NCBI GenBank assembly: GCA_022824465.1
Contig: JAJDZV010000005.1
Coordinates: 62,001-126,000 of the forward strand
From: Anaerolineae bacterium
Lineage (GTDB): Bacteria > Chloroflexota > Anaerolineae > Aggregatilineales > Phototrophicaceae
Direction of reading: 5' to 3'
DNA: 64,000 nucleotides
A program made the translations under genes and the position numbers. Numbering within the stretch: position 1 is the stretch's first letter; each line of letters opens with the position of its first letter. Shown here piece after piece: positions 25,212 through 33,874 of this stretch. A model generated the notes under the pieces. That model worked only from the letters and a program-made list of their open reading frames with translations. It searched no databases and was not told where the DNA came from.

Positions 25212-27251
25212 ATGAAAAAGTTTGGCAAACAGTTCAACGACTTGGCGAAAGAACAAGCTAAAGCCTTTGACAAAATAGCAAAAAAACAAAGTGCCAGAAT
25301 CAACAAGCAGTTGGCGGATTCATTACCCGACTTTACCCGTCTTGTTCCCCCGATACAAATCGACCATGATTTGAGAACACCCATTGACATCCTGATCAAG
25401 GATTCCCTGCCCGACTTCGACGCACTTTTTCCGCCGTTGGAAATAGAACGCGAAACACGAAAGCGCCTCGACAAAATCATTAACGACAGTTTGCCAGACT
25501 TTGATGCACTTTGCCGGAACGTAATTCAAGGGCAGGTAGAGATAGCGCTAAAGAAGGCTCAATCGTCGGGTAAATTGCCTGAATTTGAAATACCTGACAT
25601 ACCCGTTTCAATACCTAAACTCCCTGTGCACGGCGATTTCACATATCCAGCTATGCGGTTGTCGCGCCTTGCAAAGAAGAATCCGTTAATCATTGCTGAG
25701 ACTATCAAGAACAATATGCCCCGTTCAGTCTTTGTTGATGAAATGGAGATAATACCCCCAGGGTTTCTGAACTTTTTTAGCGATTCCGGGCACTTTGCGG
25801 AACTAGAAAAACGAATACTAGTAGGCTGGGTCGATGTAATAATTGACGACTTTGAACAACTGTTGCCTCTATATATTGGTGAGGACAAGCAAGCGCAAGT
25901 CGAGTTCGTCAGCGCCAACCCCAGCGGTCCTATTACCATCGGTCACACACGCAACGCAGTCGTGGGTGATGCTATGGCGCGTTTGCTGGAAGCAGCCGGT
26001 TACACGGTGCAGCGCGAATACTACTACAACAATGCCGGCAATCAGATGATCGTGCTGGGCAAGAGCCTTATGCTGCGCTATCTGCAACAGTTAGGCGATG
26101 CCATCGACTTCCCGGATGACTATTATCAGGGCGACTATCTGGTAGAGGTTGCCGCCGACCTAGCGCGACAGCATGGCGACGGGCTGCGTGACAGCGATTG
26201 GCAGCGCTTCAAGGACGTCGCCGAAACCCGCATGTTCGCCTGGATTAATCGATCGCTCGCCGCAATTGATATCAAGCATGACGATTTCTACAACGAGACA
26301 TCGCTATTCGAGTCTAGGAAGATCTGGCGTGTGCTCGACGCCCTTCGCGCCAACGGACACATCTACGAATCGAGCCATCGAGAAGGCGCTGACGCCGCCG
26401 AAGTCGCCGATACCAAGGAGAAAGCATACCAGCCAGCCACCTGGTTCCGCAGCACGACATTCGGCGACGAAAAAGACCGGGTAATGGTCAAGAGCGACGG
26501 CGCACCGACCTATACGCTGCCCGATATCGCTTATCATTGCGACAAGCTCAAGCGCGGCTTCGATGTCGCGGTCAATGTGTTGGGCGCCGATCACTTTTCA
26601 CAAGCCGCGGTCGTGAAATATGGCCTCCGCGCCTTGAAGCTGAATCCCGATCCGATTCACGTCATCTTCATTCAGATGGTGCGCGCGGTGCGCCGAAACA
26701 AAGAAAGCGGCGAACACGAAGCGATCAAGCAATCGAAACGGGCGGGCGACTTCGATACCCTCGATGATCTGGTCGCCATGACCAGCGCCGACGCCGTGCG
26801 CTATCACATGCTGGCGCGCAGCCCAAACAGCCAACTGGACTTTGACGTCGATCAAGTAGTGAAGCAAACCAATGAGAATCCGGTCTACTATATTCAGAAC
26901 GCATACGTCCGCTGCGCTGGCATCTTCCGCGAAGCTGAGGAGCGCGGCTTTGATGACGACGGCGCTGACCTGAACCTGCTCGACGCGGTCGAGCTGAAGT
27001 TCATCCGCAAGTCGCTGGAGCTAGGCAATGTCATCGAGCAGGCGGTGACAAACTATGAGCCGCACAAGATCGCATTCTTCGCCCATGAACTTGCCGCGAT
27101 CTTTCATCCCATCTACGACCAGGCGCGTGTGCTTCATAGCGAAGTGCCGCCGGGCGTCGCCAAGGCGCGCCTTCGCTTTTATCGAGCGGCTGCTGTGGTA
27201 TTTCACCGTATTCTGCGGCTCATGGGCATGACCACGCCGGAACGTATGTGA
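25212..27251 (+). CDS. argS: Arginyl-tRNA synthetase with N-terminal repeat extension
   Basis: The 679-residue protein is class I ArgRS. The tRNA D-loop-binding Add-1 domain starts near residue 102; VSANPSGP then IGHTRNAVVGD is the HIGH region; KQSKRAGDFDTLDDL is the KMSKS equivalent; the anticodon domain ends at RLMGMTTPERM, the usual M...ERM terminus. The first 100 residues are extra: a Lys-rich helix followed by three copies of DSLPDF exactly 28 residues apart (36-41, 64-69, 92-97). The 5' third is clearly more AT-rich than the rest. It charges tRNA-Arg; the extension has no known role. The start has AGAGGG upstream. Confidence 0.95.
   Translation: MKKFGKQFNDLAKEQAKAFDKIAKKQSARINKQLADSLPDFTRLVPPIQIDHDLRTPIDILIKDSLPDFDALFPPLEIERETRKRLDKIINDSLPDFDALCRNVIQGQVEIALKKAQSSGKLPEFEIPDIPVSIPKLPVHGDFTYPAMRLSRLAKKNPLIIAETIKNNMPRSVFVDEMEIIPPGFLNFFSDSGHFAELEKRILVGWVDVIIDDFEQLLPLYIGEDKQAQVEFVSANPSGPITIGHTRNAVVGDAMARLLEAAGYTVQREYYYNNAGNQMIVLGKSLMLRYLQQLGDAIDFPDDYYQGDYLVEVAADLARQHGDGLRDSDWQRFKDVAETRMFAWINRSLAAIDIKHDDFYNETSLFESRKIWRVLDALRANGHIYESSHREGADAAEVADTKEKAYQPATWFRSTTFGDEKDRVMVKSDGAPTYTLPDIAYHCDKLKRGFDVAVNVLGADHFSQAAVVKYGLRALKLNPDPIHVIFIQMVRAVRRNKESGEHEAIKQSKRAGDFDTLDDLVAMTSADAVRYHMLARSPNSQLDFDVDQVVKQTNENPVYYIQNAYVRCAGIFREAEERGFDDDGADLNLLDAVELKFIRKSLELGNVIEQAVTNYEPHKIAFFAHELAAIFHPIYDQARVLHSEVPPGVAKARLRFYRAAAVVFHRILRLMGMTTPERM
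25317..25502 (+). repeat. DSLPDF repeats in argS 5' region (84-bp period)
   Basis: Three codon blocks for DSLPDF start at 25317, 25401 and 25485, spaced exactly 84 bp. Unit 2 and unit 3 are alike beyond the core (DSLPDFDAL in both). The DNA of the copies differs at many third positions (gattcattacccgac, gattccctgcccgac, gacagtttgccagac), so the repeat is old or under protein-level selection. Confidence 0.9.
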
Positions 27252-27272
27252 CGCGCTCGGCAGGGAGGCTCT

Positions 27273-27827
27273 ATGGGACTCAAACCCGATCACTGGATCA
27301 AGAAGATGGCGCGCGAACAGCGCATGATTGAACCATTCGTCGATCAACAGGTCCGCGAAGGCGCAATCAGTTATGGCGTCTCGTCTTATGGCTATGACCT
27401 GCGCGTATCAGACGAATTCAAGATCTTCACCAATGTGCGCTCCGCCATCGTCGACCCCAAAGATTTCGCCAGCGACTCCTTTGTTGATTATCAAGGCGCC
27501 GTCTGCCTCATACCGCCAAACTCATTTGCGCTGGCGCGCTCTATCGAGTACTTTCGCATTCCGCGCCGCGTGCTGACCGTCTGCCTCGGCAAGTCCACCT
27601 ATGCCCGCTGCGGCCTGATCGTGAACGTCACGCCTTTTGAGCCGGAATGGGAAGGCTACGCCACCCTTGAAATCAGCAACACCACGCCGCTGCCAGCCAA
27701 GGTGTATGCCAACGAAGGACTGGCGCAGGTATTGTTCTTTGAAGCCGACGAGGTATGTGAGCAATCCTATGCCGACAAAAAAGGCAAATACCAGGGACAG
27801 ACCGGCGTTACGCCGCCGCGGATGTGA
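27273..27827 (+). CDS. dcd: dCTP deaminase
   Basis: The 184-residue protein matches bacterial Dcd. [16 protein letters not shown] is the N-terminal trimer-contact motif, [10 protein letters not shown] includes the substrate-binding Ser/Arg, and [17 protein letters not shown] holds the catalytic Glu. It deaminates dCTP to dUTP for dTMP synthesis. The start has GGGAGG at good distance. It follows argS by 21 bp and is probably cotranscribed; tRNA-Val comes next from its own promoter. Confidence 0.96.
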   Translation: MGLKPDHWIKKMAREQRMIEPFVDQQVREGAISYGVSSYGYDLRVSDEFKIFTNVRSAIVDPKDFASDSFVDYQGAVCLIPPNSFALARSIEYFRIPRRVLTVCLGKSTYARCGLIVNVTPFEPEWEGYATLEISNTTPLPAKVYANEGLAQVLFFEADEVCEQSYADKKGKYQGQTGVTPPRM

Positions 27828-27838
27828 CCAAAGAAACC

Positions 27839-27868
27839 TTGACGGCAACGACTATCCATCACTATAAT
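27839..27868 (+). promoter_or_regulatory. Promoter of tRNA-Val
   Basis: TTGACG, 18 bases, then TATAAT, 11 bp upstream of the mature tRNA 5' end. Confidence 0.82.
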
Positions 27869-27879
27869 ACGGAATCTGC

Positions 27880-27952
27880 GGGCGATTAGCTCAATTGGCA
27901 GAGCATCCGGTTTACACCCGGAAGGTTGTAGGTTCGAGTCTTACATCGCCCA
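27880..27952 (+). tRNA. tRNA-Val (anticodon TAC)
   Basis: Acceptor stem GGGCGAT pairs with ATCGCCC, discriminator A. D arm TAGCTCAATTGGCAGAGCA; anticodon arm TCCGG-TTTACAC-CCGGA gives anticodon UAC (Val, GUA); T arm TGTAGGTTCGAGTCTTACA. CCA is not encoded. Length 73 bases. Confidence 0.96.
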
Positions 27953-28381
27953 TTCAGCAGTTGCGGAGCAACGTGCCCTGCGTCCGGCGTCACGAACCAA
28001 TGGAATGCTCTGGATTTTGTTGCGCAGTTGGCGCGCCTAGCGGCAAACCTTGGCTAAGTCATTTGACTTCGTATTCTCCCATAGCCGACGTCGAAGTCTA
28101 AATGCGACCATTTAGTCGCCTGTGGCGTCGGGATTTCCGCTATGCTTAACAATTGAGGCGTCTGTTGTGGCATCACGAGCGCGCGCAATGCGTCTATGGA
28201 AGAATGGTGAATTGCTAGGCGGCACAAAATGACGATACTTCATTCCCTCTATTCCGTCGCTTTACGCAACAGGCCAATCCTGACACGATCAAATCTAGGA
28301 CTGGTAGCCCAATGGCCAGATTGCCAGATTGCCGGAAAAACATTTCTTCTGGCGTGCCATACTCTCGCAGCGCGGGGAAGC
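27953..28381. other. Intergenic region between tRNA-Val and oppD
   Basis: About 430 bp without a convincing gene. The 68- and 70-codon ORFs in the track have no family features. It holds a small hairpin CTAAATG-CGAC-CATTTAG at 28098-28115, which can compete with GCGAC-CATTTA-GTCGC, and a short palindrome AAGTCATTTGACTT at 28057-28070. No T-run follows either. The region ends at the oppD promoter. Confidence 0.6.
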
Positions 28382-28410
28382 TTGACAGCAGGTTGTCAAT
28401 TGTCTACAAT
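28382..28410 (+). promoter_or_regulatory. oppD promoter with GntR-type operator (site 1)
   Basis: TTGACA at 28382-28387, 17 bases, then TACAAT at 28405-28410: near-perfect sigma-70 boxes. The palindrome ATTGTCTACAAT (28399-28410) covers the -10 box, so a bound regulator would block the polymerase. The 18 bases TTGTCAATTGTCTACAAT are the exact reverse complement of the site at 44603-44620 in front of the GH117/GMC pair. The transcription start should lie near 28417, about 28 bp before the ATG. Confidence 0.8.
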
Positions 28411-28444
28411 ACGACAATATTCTCCGCTCAGCATCGGCTGACGC

Positions 28445-29470
28445 ATGACTCGCGATAGCAACTACGTTCTTGAAGTGCGTGACTTACGCACGTACTTTCA
28501 TTTGCCGGAAGGGACGCTCAAGGCCGTCGACGGCGTTGATCTGACGATTGAGCCGGGACAGACTGTTGGCGTCATCGGCGAGTCGGGCTCAGGCAAAAGC
28601 GTCACCGCCCAGTCCATTTTGCAGATCGTCACGCCGCCAGGCGCAATCGAGTCCGGTGAGATTATCCTGCGCCGCAAGAACGGCAACGTAGCCGACTTGG
28701 CAAATATGGACGCGCGCAGTCGCGAGATTCGCGCCATCCGCGGCGCCGAAATCTCGATGGTCTTTCAAGAACCGATGACGAGTCTATCCCCGGTTCATAC
28801 AATCGGCGCGCAGATTGTTGAAGCGATTCAACTGCATATAATGCCGGATAAGCGCAACGCCAAGGACCTGGCGCTGGACATGATCAATCGCGTCGGCATC
28901 TCTAGCCCGGCGCAGCGCTTCGATGAATACCCGCACCAACTTTCCGGCGGCATGCGTCAGCGCGCCATGATCGCGATGGCGCTGTCTTGCAGTCCCGCGC
29001 TCTTGATCGCCGACGAACCCACCACCGCGCTTGATGTGACCGTGCAAGCCCAGATACTTGAGTTGATGAAAGAGCTGCAGGATGAGCTGGGCATGGCGGT
29101 CATGTATATCACGCATGATCTGGGCGTCATTGCTGAAATCGCCGATCTCGTCAATGTTATGTATCTTGGTCGAGTCGTCGAGCGCGCTACGACCGTCGAG
29201 CTCTTCAAGAATCCGCTGCATCCGTATACCCAGCGGCTGTTGAGTTCCATCCCGCGCCTGGGAAGTCGCGGTCAAGGCCGCCTTGACGCCATCCGCGGCA
29301 GCGTGCCCGTGCCGATGGATCCGCCGCCTCAATGCGGTTTCGCGTCGCGCTGCGATGAGTTCATGGCGGGCAAATGCGACGCCGCCGTGCCGTCGTTGGT
29401 CGATATGGGCAACGAGCACTGGGTGCGCTGCTACCTGCACAGCGAAGAAAGCGAAGCGCAATATGCCTGA
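28445..29470 (+). CDS. Opp/Dpp-type ABC transporter ATPase (OppD-like)
   Basis: The 341-residue ATPase has Walker A GESGSGKS, signature QLSGGMRQR, Walker B LLIADEPTTALD, and the C-terminal oligopeptide-transporter extension with RCDEF...GKCDAAVP, where Cys residues can bind a metal cluster in this family. It powers uptake through the DppB- and DppC-type permeases at 38.6-40.8 kb. The gene overlaps the next ATPase gene by 8 bp. Its promoter carries the shared operator. In Chloroflexota and Thermotogae such transporters often import oligosaccharides, which fits the GH117 neighbours. Confidence 0.93.
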   Translation: MTRDSNYVLEVRDLRTYFHLPEGTLKAVDGVDLTIEPGQTVGVIGESGSGKSVTAQSILQIVTPPGAIESGEIILRRKNGNVADLANMDARSREIRAIRGAEISMVFQEPMTSLSPVHTIGAQIVEAIQLHIMPDKRNAKDLALDMINRVGISSPAQRFDEYPHQLSGGMRQRAMIAMALSCSPALLIADEPTTALDVTVQAQILELMKELQDELGMAVMYITHDLGVIAEIADLVNVMYLGRVVERATTVELFKNPLHPYTQRLLSSIPRLGSRGQGRLDAIRGSVPVPMDPPPQCGFASRCDEFMAGKCDAAVPSLVDMGNEHWVRCYLHSEESEAQYA

Positions 29471-30527
29471 CTCGACGATGAAGGAGCAAGCGTCCGCGAC
29501 GAAGGAAATCGGCGAAGTTCTGTTGGACGTGCGCGACCTCAAGAAATACTTTCCCATCGAGAAGGGTTTCTTTCGGTCGGTTACGGGAAACGTGCGGGCG
29601 GTAGACGGCGTCAGCTTCCAAATCCATGAAGGCGAGACCTTTGGCTTGGTCGGCGAATCCGGCAGCGGCAAGACCACCCTCGGGCGGTGTATCGTGCGGG
29701 CGATTTCGCCGACAAGCGGGCAGATTCGTTTTCGCTTGCCCGATGGCGACGAGGTCGACATTGCGGCGCTGTCCCGCCGCGAATTGCGGGACGTGCGGAA
29801 ACACTTTCACATGATTTTCCAGGATCCCTACTCCTCGCTCGATCCCAGGATGTCAGTATTGGATATCATCGCCGAGCCGATACGCAACAACAGGCTGCTC
29901 GCCGAAAAGCGCGACATTCAAGATCGAGTGCGTGACCTGATGCAAGTCGTCGGATTGGATATCCAGCATCTCAACCGCTATCCGCACGCGTTCTCCGGCG
30001 GACAGCGTCAGCGCATTGGCATCGCGCGTTCGCTGGCGCCCAATCCCCGGCTCATCGTCTGCGACGAAGCGGTATCGGCGCTTGATGTTTCAATTCAGGC
30101 GCAGATTCTCAATTTGCTCGAAGACCTGCAGGAAGACTTCAATCTGACCTTTCTGTTCATCGCGCATGACTTGTCTGTGGTGGAGCACATCTCGGATCGC
30201 GTCGGCGTGATGTATGTTGGCAAACTCGTCGAAATGGCTGATACCGACTCGCTCTTCGCCGACCCGAAACATCCCTACACCGAAGCGCTGCTGTCCGCCG
30301 TGCCGACCACCGATCCCGAAATCAAGATGGATCGCATAATCCTGCCGGGCGAAGTGGCCAATCCCGCTGCGCCGCCCTCCGGTTGCTATTTTCATCCCCG
30401 CTGCCGGTACGCGCAGGACATCTGCAAGAGCGAAACGCCACAGTGGAACGAGGTAGCGCCCGGGCACTTTGCCGCCTGCCACTTCGCCGACGAGCTCGAT
30501 TTACGCGGTGTGGATAGCGTGCGCTGA
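29463..30527 (+). CDS. Opp/Dpp-type ABC transporter ATPase (OppF-like)
   Basis: I start at the ATG at 29463, which overlaps the OppD stop; the ORF-track start at 29283 lies inside oppD. The 354-residue protein begins LLDVRDLKKYFPIEKGFF, as usual for OppF, and has Walker A GESGSGKTT, signature AFSGGQRQR, Walker B LIVCDEAVSALD, and the C-terminal GCYFHPRCRYAQDIC. It pairs with OppD to drive import. The next small gene starts at its stop (TGATG). Permeases and binding protein are encoded 4-10 kb away under the same operator type. Confidence 0.93.
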   Translation: MPDSTMKEQASATKEIGEVLLDVRDLKKYFPIEKGFFRSVTGNVRAVDGVSFQIHEGETFGLVGESGSGKTTLGRCIVRAISPTSGQIRFRLPDGDEVDIAALSRRELRDVRKHFHMIFQDPYSSLDPRMSVLDIIAEPIRNNRLLAEKRDIQDRVRDLMQVVGLDIQHLNRYPHAFSGGQRQRIGIARSLAPNPRLIVCDEAVSALDVSIQAQILNLLEDLQEDFNLTFLFIAHDLSVVEHISDRVGVMYVGKLVEMADTDSLFADPKHPYTEALLSAVPTTDPEIKMDRIILPGEVANPAAPPSGCYFHPRCRYAQDICKSETPQWNEVAPGHFAACHFADELDLRGVDSVR

Positions 30528-30907
30528 TGGATCTGCTCCTTCTTTTCGGCCTGGCAGCCGTCATCGGCGCACTAGCCATAGCCGCTGTGATTATCTGGTC
30601 GACGCAACGGGCGGCCGCATCAGCCATAACCAGCTATTTCAAGGCGAGCGAATTTATCCTGGAAACTGGCCAGCCGCCTCCCGAGTGGCTGGCGCAAACC
30701 AAGCGCCGGCGTCTGTTTCGCGTGAATCGATCCCGCGCGTCGCATGCGGAACTGATGGCGCGCTTTGACGAGTTGGCGCGCTTCTTTGAAGGCTGCCGTT
30801 TCTTCGAGGACGAATGGGCGCGCGAGCAAATGCTGACGCAATTGGCGGCTATTCGCGAAAAGTGGCAGGATCGCGCGTTCACCTGCGCATCGATTGACAG
30901 ACTATAG
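30527..30907 (+). CDS. Small membrane protein of unknown function
   Basis: The 126-residue protein starts with one hydrophobic helix (MDLLLLFGLAAVIGALAIAA) and has a basic stretch (KRRRLFRVNRSRA) followed by helices rich in Glu, Phe and Leu. I recognise no family. The ATG overlaps the OppF stop by one base, so it is translated with the transporter ATPases. Its 3' end overlaps the convergent sulfatase gene by 6 bp. A role tied to the transporter is possible but unsupported. Confidence 0.7.
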   Translation: MDLLLLFGLAAVIGALAIAAVIIWSTQRAAASAITSYFKASEFILETGQPPPEWLAQTKRRRLFRVNRSRASHAELMARFDELARFFEGCRFFEDEWAREQMLTQLAAIREKWQDRAFTCASIDRL

Positions 30908-32548
30908 CTTTCGCACATAAACGTAATACGCGCCGCGCTCGCGCTTGGACCTGGCATTCGAAAGCCGGGTGCTTAGCAATGTCGCGCCAGCGCCCAAGTC
31001 CACTTTGAAGACGGCGCTGCTGGCGCCTGGCTCAAGCGGCTGCTCCCACTCGACCTCGCCCACCTTTACAACGGCGCGATCAGCGCCTATGGGCTGATCG
31101 ACATTGATGGGATAGCTGCGCAATTCGACCTCGTAGCTGCCTGGCGCCGTCGCGTCTATGCGCCAGAATCCGTTAGCGTCAACCTCGGGCGAGTCGATCC
31201 AGCTTTGCATCCAAGGGACGCGGCCGCTTGTCGGATGCCAATCACGCGCCGATAGCAGTACCGGATCATGGCGAGTATCGCCAACGGGAATAGCGATGGT
31301 TTCAGAGAACGCGCCCTGCATATCCGCCCACCAGCGGTCGTAATCGCGTCGAAGCTCCGCCGCCCGCCCGTGATTTTCAGCCAAACGATTGCAGGTTTGC
31401 GCCGGATCTCGCTGGGTGTCGTAGAGTTCTCCGTCATTGATCAGGCGCCAGCGCCCCTTGAGCACAGCGGTATGATGCCACTTCGTCGGTTGGTCCGGCT
31501 GCAATTGAATTACAATCGAGCGCTCCGGTAAGACTGAGTCATCGCCGCGCATGAGATCCGCCAGGCTCAGCCCATCGAATTCAACAGTTGCAGCGGGCGC
31601 TAGATCGCAGAGTTCAAGCAAGGTCGGGAGGATATCAATATGGGCGGTAGCCTGGGGGATTCTTCGCGCAGCCGGGAGCGAGCCTTGCCAGCGCATAAAG
31701 AAGCTGACACGATGGCCGCCGTCATACACCGAGCCCTTCTTGCCGCGCATGCCGGCATTGTAGCCCTCGCCAGTTAGAGGGTCGTAACCGGCCGCTGTGC
31801 CATGGTCAGAGGTGAAGATTACGATAGTGTCTTCATCAAGTTGCAGTCGTTTCAAGAGTGTGAAAAGGCGGCCCATGTTTTCGTCGAAGTTTGCGATCAT
31901 GCCGTAGAAATTGGCGCGGTCCTCAGGAATTCCCAGCTTCTTGTAGGGCGCGGCGTATTGCTTAGGCACAATGAAGGGTGAATGCATGGCGTTTGTGGCC
32001 AGGTAAACGAAGAACGGTGATTGGGCGCTTGCGTTGATGAAGTCGAGCGCGGCCTCAAAGAAGACATCAGTGCAATAGCCCGCGCATTGTTCCGGCACGC
32101 CCTTGCGGAAGTAGGCGTCGTCGAAGTAGCTGTTGCCCCAGAAATCGGGCAATTCGCCGACGCCGCCGCCACGATGGCACAGGACGTCGTGAAAGCCACG
32201 AAATTCCGGGGCAAAGGGGTAGTTGTCTCCCAGATGCCATTTGCCGAACATGCCGCAGCGGTAGCCGTTTGCCGCGAAGTGGTCGGCCATTGTTAGCGCC
32301 TTGGGATTCAGCAGATGCCGTCCTTGAGTCACATGCCAGACGCCATTGCGAGCGGCGTATTGACCGGTAAGGAGCGCCGCGCGCGAGGGCGAACAAAGCG
32401 GATCGTGATGATGGTCATCGAGTTGGACGCTTTCGCGCGCCATCTGATCGAGGTTCGGCGTTTGCAGCAGCGGATTGCCGTGACAACCGATATCGCCGTA
32501 GCCTTGGTCGTCAGTGAAGACGAGTATCACGTTCGGCGATCGCGTCAT
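30902..32548 (-). CDS. Formylglycine-dependent sulfatase
   Basis: The 548-residue sulfatase (S1 type) has metal ligands FTDDQGYGD at residues 11-19, and LCSPSRAALLTG with Cys52 in the CxPxR sequence that is oxidised to formylglycine by an FGE or anaerobic SME. GKWHLGD and FTSDHGT give further catalytic and metal residues. No signal peptide is visible, so it probably acts in the cytoplasm on imported sulfated sugar. The last 100 residues form a beta-rich extra domain (YEVELRSYPINV). It is last in the minus-strand run SBP, GH117, GH117, sulfatase. No FGE gene is in the window. Confidence 0.93.
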   Translation of the reverse strand: MTRSPNVILVFTDDQGYGDIGCHGNPLLQTPNLDQMARESVQLDDHHHDPLCSPSRAALLTGQYAARNGVWHVTQGRHLLNPKALTMADHFAANGYRCGMFGKWHLGDNYPFAPEFRGFHDVLCHRGGGVGELPDFWGNSYFDDAYFRKGVPEQCAGYCTDVFFEAALDFINASAQSPFFVYLATNAMHSPFIVPKQYAAPYKKLGIPEDRANFYGMIANFDENMGRLFTLLKRLQLDEDTIVIFTSDHGTAAGYDPLTGEGYNAGMRGKKGSVYDGGHRVSFFMRWQGSLPAARRIPQATAHIDILPTLLELCDLAPAATVEFDGLSLADLMRGDDSVLPERSIVIQLQPDQPTKWHHTAVLKGRWRLINDGELYDTQRDPAQTCNRLAENHGRAAELRRDYDRWWADMQGAFSETIAIPVGDTRHDPVLLSARDWHPTSGRVPWMQSWIDSPEVDANGFWRIDATAPGSYEVELRSYPINVDQPIGADRAVVKVGEVEWEQPLEPGASSAVFKVDLGAGATLLSTRLSNARSKRERGAYYVYVRKL

Positions 32549-32768
32549 GTCAGCTCAAGTCGATTACTGTTAGGCTTCGCCCGTCTGGGCACGACATGCA
32601 ATGGGAAGTGACGCGCCACTGGCGATTTGGCGCAGACTGGTTGGAGACTGCGACCATGGCGCTGGGACAGGGCGAGGATGTGGTTTGGTTCGCGGCGGCA
32701 ACAGAATGTCGAGCGTATGGGACCGGCATTGCGAAATGCGCTAGCGGCGGAACGAAGGAGCGGATGGC

Positions 32769-33860
32769 TCAAGCATAACCGCCGCGATGATGTGAGCTTT
32801 CCCAACGAACGATGAAGTCCCAAGGTTCGTCGTTTGCCAGCAAGCCTAGCGGATCATGCCCTTGCACGACGTTGTGGGCGCTATAAGTCGCCACGTGGCT
32901 CAACCCCCAGCGCAAGCCGGAAAGCGGCTCGGCATTGTCGGCGTCCTCAACGCGCGTGGCGCCGGTAGCCTGTGGCGGCGCGATGATGGTCGCCTTTGGC
33001 TCGAAGTTGATGCCGTCTTGCGCGAACTGGATCGTATTCTTCTCAGGACCGCAGCGGGTGAGCAGGGCGCCGACCCCGCCGCTGTAATTCCAAACCATGA
33101 CTTCGTGGCCGCTGTTGGTGATTGGATTGAAAGGAGACTTCGTGTAGGGACCGCACGGATTATCGGCGATGGCGACGCCCCACATGCTGTGCATATTACT
33201 GTGTCCGATGCCTTCGCCTTTGAAGTAGAGCCAATACTGCCCATTGCGGTAGAGCAAGGCGGGATCATGGACGCGGAGGCTGTCGAACGTGCCCTTTACG
33301 GTGGCGTCAAGCGGATGGGCGCGCTCGTCAACTTCGCCAGACGGGTCTGGCTCGACGACGGGCGCGGGGCTTTTGGTCCAGGGTCCGCTCGGCGAATCGG
33401 ACCAAGCGATGGCGATGGACTCCGGCGTACAGCGCCAGGTAGGCGCGGCAGTGACTTGGTAAACCAGGTAGTAGCGTCCGTCATGCGCCAGGACATCGGG
33501 CGTGAAGACGCTGCGCTCGTCGTAGCTGCCGGCCGGTCCTCGTTCAACTGCTGGACCTTGCTCCTGCCAGGTATGGCCGTCTGCCGATGTCGCAAACCAG
33601 ACATCGGTAAGATCCCAAGGCATAGCGGGCAAGGCGTCTGTAGCGCGTTCGTGGCCGACTGGCGGGCAGGGATGGGCGCCGCGCGTGTACCAGACGTAGT
33701 AGAGACCGTCGACTTGAATGATGCAGCTGGGATCGCGACGGACAATGCCGCGCTCATAACCGAGACCAGGAGCGGGCATATAGCGGAAGCGTGTGAACCA
33801 GGGATTGTCTTCGTCGGGACCGTGGTATCGTTTGCTGGCGGCGCTTTGCATAAAAGTCAA
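32769..33860 (-). CDS. GH117-family glycoside hydrolase (copy 1)
   Basis: The 363-residue five-bladed beta-propeller is GH117-like. It has the N-terminal SAASKR, matching the SxAxxR signature linked to domain-swapped dimers in this family, then RRDPS with the probable base Asp, RVHDPAL with the second Asp, NSGHEVMVW with the His proposed as the unusual acid, and GPEKNTIQFA. Known GH117 enzymes remove 3,6-anhydro-L-galactose from the non-reducing end of neoagaro-oligosaccharides; relatives may act on other sugars. No signal peptide is seen. It starts 14 bp after copy 2, so the two are co-translated. Substrate is inference. Confidence 0.88.
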   Translation of the reverse strand: MTFMQSAASKRYHGPDEDNPWFTRFRYMPAPGLGYERGIVRRDPSCIIQVDGLYYVWYTRGAHPCPPVGHERATDALPAMPWDLTDVWFATSADGHTWQEQGPAVERGPAGSYDERSVFTPDVLAHDGRYYLVYQVTAAPTWRCTPESIAIAWSDSPSGPWTKSPAPVVEPDPSGEVDERAHPLDATVKGTFDSLRVHDPALLYRNGQYWLYFKGEGIGHSNMHSMWGVAIADNPCGPYTKSPFNPITNSGHEVMVWNYSGGVGALLTRCGPEKNTIQFAQDGINFEPKATIIAPPQATGATRVEDADNAEPLSGLRWGLSHVATYSAHNVVQGHDPLGLLANDEPWDFIVRWESSHHRGGYA

Positions 33861-33874
33861 TACTCCAGTAGCAA

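Noticed and set aside
28098-28119. Hairpin after tRNA-Val as a terminator or riboswitch
   Set aside because: Short stems, no T-run, and no resemblance to a known riboswitch; kept only as a note in the intergenic entry.
28229-28441. 70-codon ORF just upstream of oppD
   Set aside because: It runs across the oppD promoter and operator, has no ribosome-binding site and no recognisable domain.
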